From Amia ocellicauda (taxonomy: Eukaryota > Chordata > Actinopteri > Amiiformes > Amiidae), in assembly GCF_036373705.1 (NCBI RefSeq), contig NC_089857.1, forward strand, positions 41,550,784 through 41,614,783: 64,000 nt of DNA. Direction: 5' to 3'. Positions 41,901 through 53,297 of the stretch are shown here, in pieces. The notes below the pieces were generated by a model. The model did no database searches. It was given only the letters and a program-made list of their open reading frames with translations, and had not been told where the DNA came from. The number at the start of each line of letters is the position of its first letter. Within the stretch, counting starts at the first letter, position 1. The translations under genes and the position numbers were made by a program.

Positions 41901-44900
41901 TTCAATTCACTTTTATTTCTCAGTGCATACTGCCTATGGCTGTTTCTGTAGAATCCTCTGAGTGACTGGAATATTGTATCCACTGCGTTTATCTGGAGAT
42001 GTGTGTTTGCATGTGGGTTTGTATGGCAAGTGCCTATATTAATCTCTGTGTTGATTTATTCTGTCTAGAGGAGTCTTGCGAAAGACCTGCTGTACCTACT
42101 GATGTCTCTGTATCTCCATTTAAAGAGGACTACAGTGTTGGGAATGTCATTACCCTCCGCTGTGGTTCAGGTCTGGTTCTTACTGGACCTCAGTATTACA
42201 CCTGTGGGACACACCTTCGCTGGGAGCCTGCCTTCCCTAGAGACATCACTTGTGAAAATGGTGAGATTAGTTTACTTTGAATTCAATACAAATAAGTAAA
42301 ACATTTTTTTTTCAGTTTTCTAAAGCCAAACTTTTCTTTCTTATTCTTCAAAGCGATCCCCCTAACTGGGATTAGAATACCCACAGTTAAATGGTGGTAT
42401 GGGTGTCTGATGACTATTGCCCAGGTTTGTTTTGCCTCTCGGTGAAACTCAATCAATCCCCTCAGTGTCTACAATCCTGCTGGAGTCGCTTCCTCATTGT
42501 CTCCTTCAGGTGTCTGTCTCCAGACATCTGGCAACAGACTCCTGTCAAGTACATGTTTAACCTCTTGACTTTCTCTTCAGCAATCTGAACATAACCAAAG
42601 CATTCTGAAAGGTGTTAAGCTTCGCCTGAAAGAGCTACATTCATCTGCTATTGTTTGTATTGTACATTATATAATCTGATATTTGAATTGGAGGATTTTT
42701 AAAATATGATATCCCTTAAACAACACAGAGAGGCCCTTTGTTTCTGATGGCAGTTGCAAACTGGGAGAAAAACAGACCGACTCTGGGTGTATCTGCTTGT
42801 CACCAGAAACGGATTGCCGGTAAGGACATTTCTCTCTCTCACATTCCTTCAGATCTCCAGAGGCCTCAATATCGATCAACTGCAGTGGAAGTATAAACTA
42901 TATACACTGATGTTGATACAGCTGCACATTGGTCGAGCTGAGCAAATCACACACACACAATTGGTACAGATTTAATTACGTTGTGTATGTGTATATGCCA
43001 AGAATGCTGCTGGCTTGCTCTAAGTACGTTTTTTTTGTTTCTTGACATGCACGACCGATTTTATTAAACAACTTTGACTTTGAAACAATTCCAAAAATAG
43101 ATTTTGAATTTGTCATTAAAAGCCTCTAGGGGGCCCAGAGTACTGTAAATGCTTCTTGTCCTCATAGTAAAGTATATATATATATATCAATACAAATCAC
43201 ATGAACACTTTCTACTGAAGGGTTTTCTTGTTTGTTTACTGCCCTTATTTTATTCTGTCTTGCCTCTAGTTAAGCCTCCTGTGTGCTCAACTGATCCTCG
43301 GTAATTGAACTAAAGTAGAGACATGGTACAATGAACTTTTCTGTATATTCCAGCAGTCCCCTCAGTGTGAAGTTGTGAATCAGTATGGATGCACAAAAAC
43401 ATGAATTTACATATCTTTGCATAGTGTTGGCAGGTTCAGTTGAATTATTTTTCATAAATAGGTGGGTTGGGCAAAAACAGGATAAAAATATAAGCTCTAC
43501 AGGGCATTGACAACTGATAATACCTAAACCGTGTCATGTGTTGTTTATCTGCTAGATCTTCCAGAGAAGATCTTTGTGTCTTGGATGCAGAAGCAGGTAT
43601 TTCTTTGATGACATCCACCTGTGCCTTTCACTCGAAGAGGTGTGAAGGACAGAAGCTGCATTTCCTTAGCGTTGGCCCCTGTAATACTGATGAGACTAGC
43701 CTTGAATGGGCGAAGTTCAGAGCTGGCCTGTCCGATAGGAGCGAGAAGAAAGAGCCGTGTGGATCTGACACCTGCTATGAATGGGAAACATGCACCGGTA
43801 ATATCTCTTTGTTTCATGTAGAGAGGCATTGATCTTTGCTGGATGCCCTGTGGCACCGTTCAAGGTACTATCAAGATCCAGGTACAAATACTGGTTTGTG
43901 ATGTCTAAACAAACAAAATATGTAGCCTTTTCCCTCCCTCTACGTCCACATATATGTGAGATCAGTGTGGATATTTCCTGAAGTATATACAGTGGCTCTC
44001 AAAAGTATTCACCGCCATTGGACTTTTCCACATTTCATTGTGTTATGACATGAAATCAGAATGGATTTAATCAGCAGTTTTTGCCACTGATCAACACAGA
44101 AAATGTGCATAATGTCAAAGTAAAAAATATAATCTGAAAATTGTTCTAAATTAATTACAAATACAAAACAGAAAATAATTGAATACATAAGTAATCAACC
44201 GCTTTGTTATGACACACATGATTGAGCTGTGGTGAAACCAATTGTCTTTAGAAGTCACGTAATTAGTTGATTGGAGTCATCGGCTTCGGCGTCCCCATGA
44301 CCCTTACCAGGATAAACGGTTTCGAAAATGGATGGATGGATGCATAATATAAATAAAGGTGTGTCACATGATTTCAGGTTAAATACACCTGTCTCTGGGA
44401 GGTGCCACAGTTGGTTAGTACAATTCCTAACAAAAACTACATCATGAAGACAAAGGAACATTCAATGCAAATCCAGAATAAGGTTCTTCAAAGGCACCAA
44501 TCAGGGGTCAGATATAAGAACATGTCCAAGGCACTGAATATCCCCTGGAGCACAGTAAAGTCCATTATTAAGAAAGTGAGTGAATATGGCACAACTGTGA
44601 ATCTGCCTAGATCAGGCCGTCCTCAAAAACTGAGTATCCAGACGAGAAGGGCACTAGTCAGGGAGGCCACCAAGAGACCTACGGCAAATCTAAAGGTGTT
44701 ACAGTCTTCCATGGCTGAGCTGGGAGACACTGTGCAGACTGCGACAACAGCCCTGGTGCTTCACGAAAGTGTCCTTTATGGGGGAGTGGCAAAACGAAAG
44801 CCATTGTTGAAATAAACTCAAATCAAATCTTAGCTAGAGTTTGCCAGAAGGCATGTGGGAGACTCAGGAGGAAGATTCTATGGTCTTATGAGACCAAAAT

Positions 44901-45875
44901 AGAGCTTTTCGGCCTCAAAGCTAAATGCTACGTTTGGCACAAGCCTAACACCGCACATCATCCTGAGAACACCATCCCTACCGTGAAGCATGGTGGTGGC
45001 AGCATCATGCTATGGGGATGCTTCTCTGGAAACCTTGTAAAGATAGAGGGCAAAAAGGATGCAGCAAAGTACAGAGAAATCCTGGAAGAAAACCTGCTGA
45101 AGTCCGCAAGAGACCTGGGACTTGGGAGAAGATTAATCTTCCAGCAGGACAATGACCCCAAACATACAGCCAAATCCAATGGCTTATAAACAAAAAGGTT
45201 AATGTCCTGGAGTGGCCCAGTCAAAGCCCGGACCTCAATCCAATTGAGAATATGTGGAAAGAGTTGAAAATTGCTGTTGACCAAAGGCGCCTATCCAACT
45301 TCATGGAGCTTGAGCAATTTTATTTATTTTGCAAAGAAGAATGGGCAAAAATTGCTGTGTCCAGATGTACAAAGTTGGTAGAGACTTATCCACATAGACT
45401 CATGGCTGTAATTGCTACCAAAGGTGCCTCTACCAAATATTGGGTAGGGGGTGATTACTTATGCATTCTGAATTATTTTCTGTTTTGTATTTGTAATTGA
45501 TTTAGAACAATTTGCAGATTATATTTTTCACTTTGACATTATGGACATTTTCTGTGTTGATCAGTGGCAAAAACTCTTGATTTTATGTTGTAACACATTG
45601 AAATGTGGAAAAGTCCAAGGGGGGTGAATGCTTTTGTGAGCCACTGTATTTGTGTGTGTGCGTGTGTGTATATATACAACAAATCTTTCTTTCTTTCTTC
45701 TCCAGGGTCAATATGTGAGTGCCAGCTCCCATACACATGCTCCAAGCATGGGAAACATGTTTTCTGTGTGGAAATGGTGAAAACGAAATCCCGAAGGACT
45801 GTAAACCTCTGTGTTTTGGGTGCGATGAAATGTGCCACATTGCAAATGAGTGTTCTGCATGAGGGCCAGTGCTAA
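26963..45875 (+). CDS. C6: Complement component C6, copy A, complete 17-exon coding region
   Basis: C6 is a plasma protein that joins C5b and starts the membrane attack complex with C7, C8 and C9. Exons: 26963-27108, 27778-27934, 28481-28625, 28930-29071, 29572-29710, 29892-30098, 30349-30589, 33837-33962, 34598-34764, 36261-36486, 36916-37084, 37448-37562, 41472-41604, 42069-42260, 42729-42819, 43556-43797, 45706-45875. All borders are GT/AG and phases match. They sum to 2808 bases, 935 codons plus stop, against about 934 residues in human C6. The start GCCATGG precedes a signal peptide of about 22 residues. Then come TSP1 (WTTWSVC), a second TSP1 (SWSDCSPC), LDLRa ([16 protein letters not shown]), MACPF with FGTHYF near residue 363-368, EGF near 524-556, a third TSP1 near 566-621, two CCP and two FIMAC modules. 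C7 is excluded because it has only one N-terminal TSP1. No lesion is visible. Confidence 0.97.
30795..33659 (+). mobile_element. Tc1-like transposon in C6 copy A intron 7, split by a LINE
   Basis: The left end CACTGCTCAAAATAATTAAG and the right end TTAATTTTTTTGAGCAGTG are inverted repeats flanked by TA. The plus strand holds Tc1-type transposase pieces after 32,690: [16 protein letters not shown] (DNA-binding part), [16 protein letters not shown] near 33115 (second catalytic Asp) and [14 protein letters not shown] near 33220 (catalytic Glu). The frame is broken and shortened between about 32,990 and 33,110, where the first Asp region is reduced. A LINE fragment at about 31,158-32,683 interrupts it. 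Copy B keeps the empty site in intron 7. Confidence 0.92.
31158..32683 (+). mobile_element. CR1/Rex1-like LINE fragment, 5'-truncated, nested in a Tc1-like element
   Basis: The fragment encodes a non-LTR reverse transcriptase: [63 protein letters not shown] and the catalytic FADDTK. Stops occur at the TAG near 31414, at the TGA near 31466 and at the TAA at 32041-32043. It ends with TTCTTATGTTCTAATG, like the short terminal repeats of CR1-type LINEs. No poly(A) is seen. The endonuclease part is missing. Tc1 sequence resumes at once with the transposase N-terminus, which shows the LINE inserted later than the Tc1-like element. The exact LINE clade is inference. Confidence 0.9.
35190..35275. repeat. 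(AAG)n purine tract in C6 copy A intron 9
   Basis: A GAA/AAG-rich stretch with a counterpart at about 55,855-55,920 in copy B. Just before it, CTTAGCAGACGCCCTTGTCT resembles a common fish dispersed repeat. The 153-codon open frame here is not a gene. Confidence 0.85.
38197..38658 (-). mobile_element. CR1/Rex1-like LINE 3' fragment, inverted, in C6 copy A intron 12
   Basis: The reverse complement of this stretch matches the 3' third of the LINE at 31,158-32,683, from GTTAGAGCTCATCTGGATAC to ATGGACACCAAACGAGCACG. Its 5' end abuts the 5' end of the next LINE copy at about 38,658, so the two lie head to head. Confidence 0.88.
38659..40135 (+). mobile_element. CR1/Rex1-like LINE fragment in C6 copy A intron 12
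   Basis: Nearly identical to the LINE at 31,158-32,683. The reverse transcriptase frame is open for 293 codons, 38,619-39,500, with [46 protein letters not shown] and FADDTK. It ends in a TAA at the same place as the other copy, and the frame resumes after it with [10 protein letters not shown]. The 3' end has TTCTTACATACTTTCTTATG and a further CTTAAC. It is 5'-truncated without an endonuclease. Confidence 0.9.
40230..40445 (-). mobile_element. Short LINE reverse-transcriptase fragment, inverted
   Basis: On the minus strand it encodes [18 protein letters not shown] and [18 protein letters not shown], the same domain as the neighbouring LINE but more diverged. It is about 215 bases long and represents a separate, older insertion or a remnant of a rearranged copy. 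Confidence 0.85.
43990..45646 (+). mobile_element. Tc1-like transposon in C6 copy A intron 16, about 1.66 kb, inactive
   Basis: CAGTGGCTCTCAAAAGTATT at the left and its near complement at the right, with TTTTGTGAGCCACTG as the final bases, are flanked by TA. The plus strand carries a Tc1-type transposase. From 44,440 there is a paired-like DNA-binding part ([18 protein letters not shown]). It is followed by [14 protein letters not shown] near 44990, [13 protein letters not shown] near 45140 (second Asp) and, in a shifted frame, [11 protein letters not shown] near 45225 (catalytic Glu). Stops near 44,815 and 45,189 and frame changes inactivate it. A short foreign repeat lies in its left part. 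Confidence 0.92.
44278..44345. repeat. Short GGATGGATGGATG-ended repeat inside the Tc1-like element
   Basis: CGTCCCCATGACCCTTACCA, then GGATAAACGG and GAAAATGGATGGATGGATG, match the tail of a dispersed repeat common in fish. It sits between the Tc1 left end and the transposase, so it probably inserted there. This is from recognition, not a search. Confidence 0.6.
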
Positions 45876-46338
45876 ATATAGAGAAGAAGCAAAAATTAAA
45901 CACAAAATGCCAATGTTGTAACTATCCTACACTTCACAACCAATATCAACCTCTGGAGTAAGGAAAATGTACTCAGTAGCAAAGCAGTGTGATTCTGCTG
46001 ATCTGTAAAGGCCTAGAACAATGTAAAGTTTTGCTCTTGTGAGAAGGTGACAAACACTGTCAGTCTGAGGAACTCTATGCAACACGGCACCTGTTTGGTG
46101 TGTATTGTCAAGAATTTATATTTGTAACTTCATTCATTTCATTACCACTGCCTTCTCTGTTGTTTTCTGATCTGTTTCAGAACAGCACCTATTTCTTGTC
46201 GAGGATCATTGACTGTTATTTGTACACTACAGATTCATAACCCACCTTCACCTCATTGCCCAATGCGTACGTTTGTGATCACTCACACTTGCTCTGTTAT
46301 CGTTTCCTTGTTTTGCAACAATGTATTCAGCCGAATTG

Positions 46339-46344
46339 AATAAA
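46339..46344 (+). terminator. C6: Polyadenylation signal AATAAA of C6 copy A
   Basis: AATAAA lies 464 bases after the stop codon, in the last stretch shared by the two copies, and is followed by a GT/T-rich run. In copy B the same place reads GCCGATGAGGTGAG and the hexamer is missing. Confidence 0.6.
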
Positions 46345-46399
46345 GGTGAGATTACTTTTTCAAATTTAAATCAGTGTGATGCATGTCTGGAGCTGCAGT

Positions 46400-49100
46400 A
46401 CTTGCCTTGCATCGAGTCAAAGTGCAACATCTTTATACACACGTTGGACACTCCATTAATCAGATCCACTTAGACATGCACAAAGAGCATTCAATCACAC
46501 TGCATTGACACTGTCCAGTTGAGAGACAAAGAGTGTGCCATTAATCAAAGCCCTTTGAACAGGGATATCAAGCTTAGTGTATGTTAATCAGCAGCACGCT
46601 TAATAATGGTGTCTTAATAGATCAAGGAAAAACAACTGTTTTGTAACCACAACATTTCCCAAACAGAACACAGCCAATGTAAGCTACAAAGATATACATG
46701 TAGCTACCAATGTAAGCTACACATTCATGTAAACTACAAAAACACTTTGATTATCTGACCAAACTAGTCACAATAAATCCAAATAGGGAGCATTAGTAGA
46801 TTTCATGTAATTAGAGAATCCCACTTTATAAGACAAGAATTATATTGTATTTTTTGTTTTATGTATGCAAAATAACTCCCCTCTGCTGATTTCCCTTTAG
46901 TATAATAGTACAGTGATCAAAGCTAAAACAGTGAAAAACTTTGTATGTCCCATTACAACACAATCACATTACCCATGAATAGAACATAATGTAACACTAC
47001 AGAACCAGACACAATTTTGAAAGAAAGAAAGCCTATACAGTTGTCTTCCAGTGGTATTTTGAAACTTACTACAGAATAAATGGCACACAAAAATAAAAGC
47101 ATCCGTTCATCCATGAGATGAGATGTGCCGAACCCCGCGGTGCCGCTGCTGCTCAGGACTCACACAGTGACCTCCTGACCACAGTGACCTCCTCGCCTCA
47201 TACTCTGTCATCGTCTTGCCATCAGTGGCTCCCTCCACGGTGTGGACACAGATGTGGGCCCCCTGTTCGATGCATTCTCCATCTTCTCTGTACACATAAA
47301 TGTTTGTGACCCGGGCAGTGTCACCAGCCTCATGGGTTGTCATGATGTGGTACCCCAAAATGACTGACTATGCCACCCTGCTAATTGTATTGATGAGGGA
47401 GACCTCAACCACTCTCTACGTTTGGTTTCCCCAGGCAGGTTTAACACTTGCACACCAGAAAGTCAATGCGCTCTCCCAGAAAGGTCCTGGAGGCTGCTGC
47501 TGTGTCTGTCTTGGTCCAGCTCCTCTCGCCTGTGCTGCTTGCCTTCATTCTCCTCTGGGCTGTGGAACTCTGGTTCTGATCTCCCATGCTGTGTCTTTGC
47601 CCCCTTCTTATAGGGCTAGTCTGCTAATCTTGGACTTCAGAGAACAGGTGAGCTCATTAACTAAGCGTGGGGAGCGGGCAATGTCCTAATAGGTGCAGGG
47701 CATCTCTGACCAATGAGTCAGCTCAAAAGGGAAAAATACACACGTGAATAATAATTAAATAAACCAAACAAACCACAATATCCCCCATATTCAAGTGAAT
47801 ACACCCCTAATAAAGACCATAATAATAATAATAATAATGAAAATAGCACACCACACAATAATTGTAAAAGAAAAAGAAGAAAAGTGTAAAACAAGTGATT
47901 AAACAATTAGTGAATAAATGAGCTTCATCACGTCCATGATACTGGAGTGTTTTGAAATGATAAATCGTGTGGATTTATCAGTGTTTCACATTACTTTTTT
48001 TAAATAAGAGATTGTACTAGACTTTATAGATATCCTTAGTGGAGTGCTTCCCAACCATGGTCCTGGAGGAGCCCCTACCCTGCTGGTTTTTGTTCCATCC
48101 AAGCTCTCAATTACAATTAATTGAATTCTTAATTAATAATTTCCTAAATCAGAGTTAATTAGGAAATATGTAATGTTTAGTTCTTACATTGCTTTATTAA
48201 CCTTGTGTTTTACAGACCTTGTTAATTTTATACCAGCATTTGTGTTGTTTAAAAAGTAAAAGATGTATTTAAAATTCCCCTCCTCCCCATCTCTCTTTCT
48301 CTCTCAAACACTTTGTGTTCCCTACCTGCATCTTTTTATTTTAAGGTCATCAGGCAATACACAAAATTACACAATTGTGCAATATGTTATTCCTTTTGTA
48401 AAATGTTAATATACCAGCAGGTGACTAGTTAAATTAAATGCAACACATACAACAAATAAACTTGTTGAGTGACCCCCACAACAAATATTCACCTGGTGTA
48501 CTGCACATTATTTCAACATGCTGGTTCATATATAAGTATGTATTACTGGAATATTAGCCAGAATCTGAGCCTTCATTGAATAAATGATCATATTCAGTGC
48601 AGAATGAGGAAAAGTCTGTGCAATGTGAACGCACCCAGTGTAAACAAGTCGACAGAGTGATGCATAAGAGTTATCTATAAAAAGGGTGAAATTAAAGAGT
48701 TGAAAAAAATGACTACAACTGCCATGGGTAACTGTAGGATTTAATAAAAGGCTGTTTCGGAATCGTAGGACATTAAGAAATATTCTATCTAAATAAATAG
48801 AGACATTCAGTATGTAATTTGTGAATATGCAAATTGGTGACGAATATGCAAATTCATGATTAATTGTCACTGGTGACGAATTGTCAGTGACAAATTGTCT
48901 CTGGCGAGGAAAAGCTTGTGATTAAAAGCTTGTGATGAAAAGATGGGATCCATAATAAACCATGCATTCGAAAAATGATGTTGTGCAGATGGTTTCTTTA
49001 TTTTCCTTGTTGTTAATATTTTGAGAAGCATGGAACTTGTGGGGACTATACTTCTGCCAACGCTGTAATGCACTGTGTCACAAAGCTCGGACTGACTGTA
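46400..49100. other. Spacer between the two C6 copies
   Basis: AT-rich DNA with one GC-richer island at about 47,100-47,700. On the minus strand the island carries an 83-codon frame (47358-47107) that I do not recognise. It may be part of a retroelement. A dispersed repeat lies at 48,040-48,150. No gene with splice sites is visible. Confidence 0.5.
48040..48150. repeat. Second copy of the GGTCCTGGAGGA / CTGCTGGTTTTTGT repeat
   Basis: CATGGTCCTGGAGGAGCCCC and CCTGCTGGTTTTTGTTCCAT, followed by AATTGAATTCTTAATTAATA, match the copy near 17,505-17,600. Confidence 0.7.
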
Positions 49101-49498
49101 ACACAACACTTCAGTGACATCGGTGAAAACATTTTGTTGTCCTGACTGAATCCCACAGCACACTTGTCGAATACCGCTAGGAACCAGGGAGGAGCTGGAG
49201 AGACCAAAGCCTGCCCCTCCCCACCCTGGAAACTGCACCACAGGAGGAGTGACACAGATTGGTTGCTTTGCTGAAAAACAGAGGAATTACGGAAGACTCT
49301 AGGGAGAAAACAAGACAATATAAGATTGCAGAGCAAATAGCTCTAAAAAAAAAAACACAAAGCAGACCCCGCCCCCTCCATCAGAATAATTATAACACAA
49401 TATGAATCATATACATAGTAACTAAATATCAGTTTGGCTACTTATTCTGGTGTTATATCAAACAGTATTGAAATAAATTGTACCTCATGTTTGGCACA

Positions 49499-49649
49499 TT
49501 GCTCCCTTGTCTAAAAATGTTTGTTTACAAAGTGCACTGATCAGCCGCTAAGAGGAGGTGGGATTTTGAAGGCAGGAGAAAGGACAGGATAATATGCTTT
49601 AAAAACACCGCAGCGCTCACAGACCAAATGTATAGCCTCAAATCAGCTG
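49499..49649 (+). promoter_or_regulatory. C6 copy B promoter and non-coding first exon
   Basis: This is the counterpart of the copy A promoter. TGTTTGTTTACAAAGTGCAC at about 49,518-49,537 keeps the forkhead-like core and the CAAAGTGCA motif. TTTAAAAA is at 49598-49605, and the first exon ends at 49649 with CAGCTG|GTGAGT. The acceptor before the coding start is intact too. The promoter of the pseudogene therefore still looks able to work. Confidence 0.55.
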
Positions 49650-52600
49650 GTGAGTTCAGTATTTTTGTCTTGCTCTTCTTCTTGAGTTATATTTCTATGT
49701 TGGTGAAGTTAATCCTCACAACACATGATACAATTTAACTGACAGTGCAAGAAATTAAACCACTAAGAGTATTAATAATTAAATATTAGCTGAAAATGAT
49801 AGCAAGCTGAAAATGTGTAATTTTGTGGTTACAAATCTGGACTAATTAATCATATTTGCAGTCCATTCTCAACTTCCACTGCAATAGTGCTTTTTTCTAT
49901 ATTCTAAAAAATATATTTAAACCAGCTTGACTGATGAATATATTACTGGGGATATTAAAATGATAATTAAATCTTAGAAGCACATTTCCTGTATGCAATA
50001 TAACTGGTGTCCACAGTCATGTGTGTATATATATATATGTATTTGTATATGTATGTATGTGTGTATATGTGTATGTATTATGAAAAGCATTTTTTTGATA
50101 GTCTTCACTTTCATTTGTGTACTGTGACCAATCTAAAAGTATTCAATGATCTATAAAGTCATTACTGCTGCAGAGTCCCCACTGCGTGATTTTGCCATGG
50201 GCAGTCTGAGGTCTTGTCTTGCCCTGCTGGCTTTATGCTGGCACATCGGTGGAAGCCTAGGCTGAATGTGTGACCGTTACCCATGGACAACGTGGTCCGT
50301 CTGCTCCAGAACATGTAACCACGGGACCCAGAGCAGGCGCCGGTCAGTATATCACCCCCTCAACTGGAACAGCTACCTATCATCTCTGTGCAATTAAAGT
50401 CAAGACACTATATCATGTTTTCATATCCAATTATTCTATGCCACTCAAACAATGAGTATGAGATCATTCAAAATATATCTTATACACTATGTAGCATATA
50501 TCAGGATCTAGACGAGATACACTGAAGAACTGATATTATGCACGCACAGAAGTATTCGCAAATTGTATGCCAGGTTATGGCCATGCTAGCTCATGAAGCT
50601 ATGCCCAGAGAACCTGTGACCTTTGATCCTCGACCCTTGTATTTATATTTCTGTCAGGCAAATGATTGATTCCAGCTGAAAAGTTTTTATTTTATTCATA
50701 TGACATTTAATTAAAAAAATGTTTCACTGATAACCTACCCACTATATAATCCTTGTTTGTAGAGGAAATCCATACTACTGTGACTACTTATTCCATGGTT
50801 TCTAAATGTATATCATTTATGCATGTAGTGTTGTATTGTTTTGTGGTTATATTTCTTAAATATGATCCTCACTGCAAGTATTCCTAATTAATGAAAAATA
50901 AACAGCAAAAAAATATTTAAATAATGTCAGTTTGGTTAAGTGTGTTGGCTGATTTTCTTTGTGACTTTTCTGTAGGGACGTTGTGCATGATGAATATTAC
51001 CACAAAAACTTCTGCGACCGGCTGTGCACCTTCTCCGAGTTCAGGGCCTGCAATCTGGAAGCCTGTCCCATCAACTGTCACATGGGCAATTATGGGCCCT
51101 GGTCCGACTGTTCTCCTTGTGCTAAGAAACAGGTAGACCGGCAGAGGGTATTTGCCCAGTACATAATGGTCCTCAATACTTCTGGGTGTGGAGACAATTA
51201 ATGACTCTTAATAAATCAAACCTTAAAAAGATGGGTGTCCTTGGCCACATGATGTCACTGTGTCTCTAGTTTTCAAGCAGAATCAGCATCCTGTATCAGC
51301 CAACACAACCTACGTGCTGTAAAAATAGCTCAATTTGAGGTAGAAGCTAGCATCTAAAATTACACCTCTGAAATACCATGACCAACCATCCTAAGCATTT
51401 GCCTGATTCCTAGAGATTGCAACTCTCCTTTTCTGGTTTCCCATTCCACCTCAGGTAATTCATGAATTAATTGAAGTCATTATTAGGATAAGACGTTAAA
51501 TCACCAGTTTATCCCAGGTCTTGATGAAGGTATCTATTAAACCGGGGTCTTGAAGATCGGAAGTCCCTAGTGCTGTTATAGAGCACACTTTGTAGTCGCT
51601 AGGAAAGGAGAGGAACTGGTCGCACAGTGAAGGGCCGGCACAGTGCTCTCTGTAACCCTGTGTTCCCTGCAGTTTCGGACACGGTCCGTGGTGACGCCCT
51701 CCCAGTTCGGGGGCCAGGCCTGCGGTGAGACGCTGACACAGGAGCGAGAGTGTTACCCCAAAACACTGTGTAACATCAGAGAGATGGACTGCAGCAACAA
51801 GTTCACCTGTGCCAATGGTACACTTCATCTGTGTCACAAATGATCAAAACAAGGGGATATGTATTTGTTTAGTTATTTACTGAATCAAAGCAATTGCACT
51901 GGTAGCATATAGCATCTGCATGAATGTATTTTTACTATACACTTTACTAATAACAAAATCCTGTCTGTCAATACCTCTCATAAACAAGCACAAAGTTATT
52001 TATATGGCGAGGAGCTTGCAGACTTTGATCATTAATTGACAAATACTGCAGCAGCTGAATTTAACACGGCAAGAACAATGTATTTACTCCCTCATTATTT
52101 GCCTTATCCTTACTGTCCCAGGGCGCTGCATTGCACCAAACCTGGAGTGTAATGGTGACAATGACTGTGGAGATAACTCTGATGAGAGGGACTGTGTCCG
52201 GACAAAGAAAGCATGCAACCGTGTGTACGAGGGCATTCCTGGTGCTCATCTGATGTCCCACGGGTGAGTGTAAATGCATTAGGACATACAGAACTGCTAT
52301 TTTGCTGGCCAACATCTTACTGATAAAACCTAATCAATATGCTTCATGGAGGAGATCAGTGAGACATGTTGCCTTTCAAGATTTAAAATAAATGTCATAA
52401 GGTATTTTTAATTATTGATCCACATGATTTGCTCATTTCTTTTCCCATCACTCCATCATCCCCTTTGTTTTGATCTCACTTAGGAAAAATGCATTTTTAA
52501 TTTCTTGGCTTGTGCATCAAAATTCTTTTGTCTGTAAAAGTAATTTTCTGGTCCTTGTTCAAGACTGTTTTGTTTCTTGGTTGGCCTACATTTTCCTTTG

Positions 52601-52904
52601 TCAGTGGTGGTTATAAATGCAGTCCTTCGAGAAGAATAGTTTTGATCATGACCCTTGCTTAGATTCGATGTCATGGCTGAAGAGATCCGAGGAGAAATTC
52701 TCGACAACATGTTTTATGGGGGCAAGTGCAACACAACCAGAAGCAAGGACAGCAGGAAACATTACCGCGTGGCTGCTAATATAGATAGTGTAGATTTCAA
52801 GGTAAGGAAATTAAATAATTAAAACTACAAATGCAATTAAATAGTCCATCCCCAAATGGAAGGCCCATATATTTACAATTTAAATTATGTAAAATATTTA
52901 TAAT

Positions 52905-52905
<1 letters not shown>

Positions 52906-52969
<64 letters not shown>

Positions 52970-52990
52970 GTGTGTGTGTGTGTGTGTTTC
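52906..52990. repeat. Palindromic (AC)n(AT)n(GT)n tract in copy B
   Basis: ACACACACAC, about 50 bases of AT, then TGTGTGTGTG form a perfect inverted repeat that can fold into a cruciform or hairpin. It ends about 15 bases before the acceptor of copy B exon 6. Copy A has only short TATATA runs here. Confidence 0.9.
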
Positions 52991-53297
52991 TTGATCTTGT
53001 GCAGATAGAGACACTTGAAGATTACGAGACAGAATCAGACCCAGTAGATACCGAGCCGATTAATCTGGGTTCAGAACAGTCCTTCAGCAGCGGCCATTCC
53101 ACTGGGAGCTCAAGCTTCCTTGTGATTCCTATCTTTTACATGAAAGTAACCAAACACAGTTCTTCAAGTTCCATGGCTTTTAGTGAAAGCATCACAGCAG
53201 AAGGTTAGTAGGAAAGGTGATTTAAATTAAATTTACTTTTTTCCAAATAAAAACTTTGACCTACTTATGAATCAAAAATTGTCAATCTGTACCTGTA

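Noticed and set aside
26963..45875. Assignment of copy A to C7, C8 or C9.
   Set aside because: Two N-terminal TSP1 modules before the LDLRa, plus two CCP and two FIMAC modules at the end, fit C6. C7 has one N-terminal TSP1, and C8/C9 lack the CCP and FIMAC tail.
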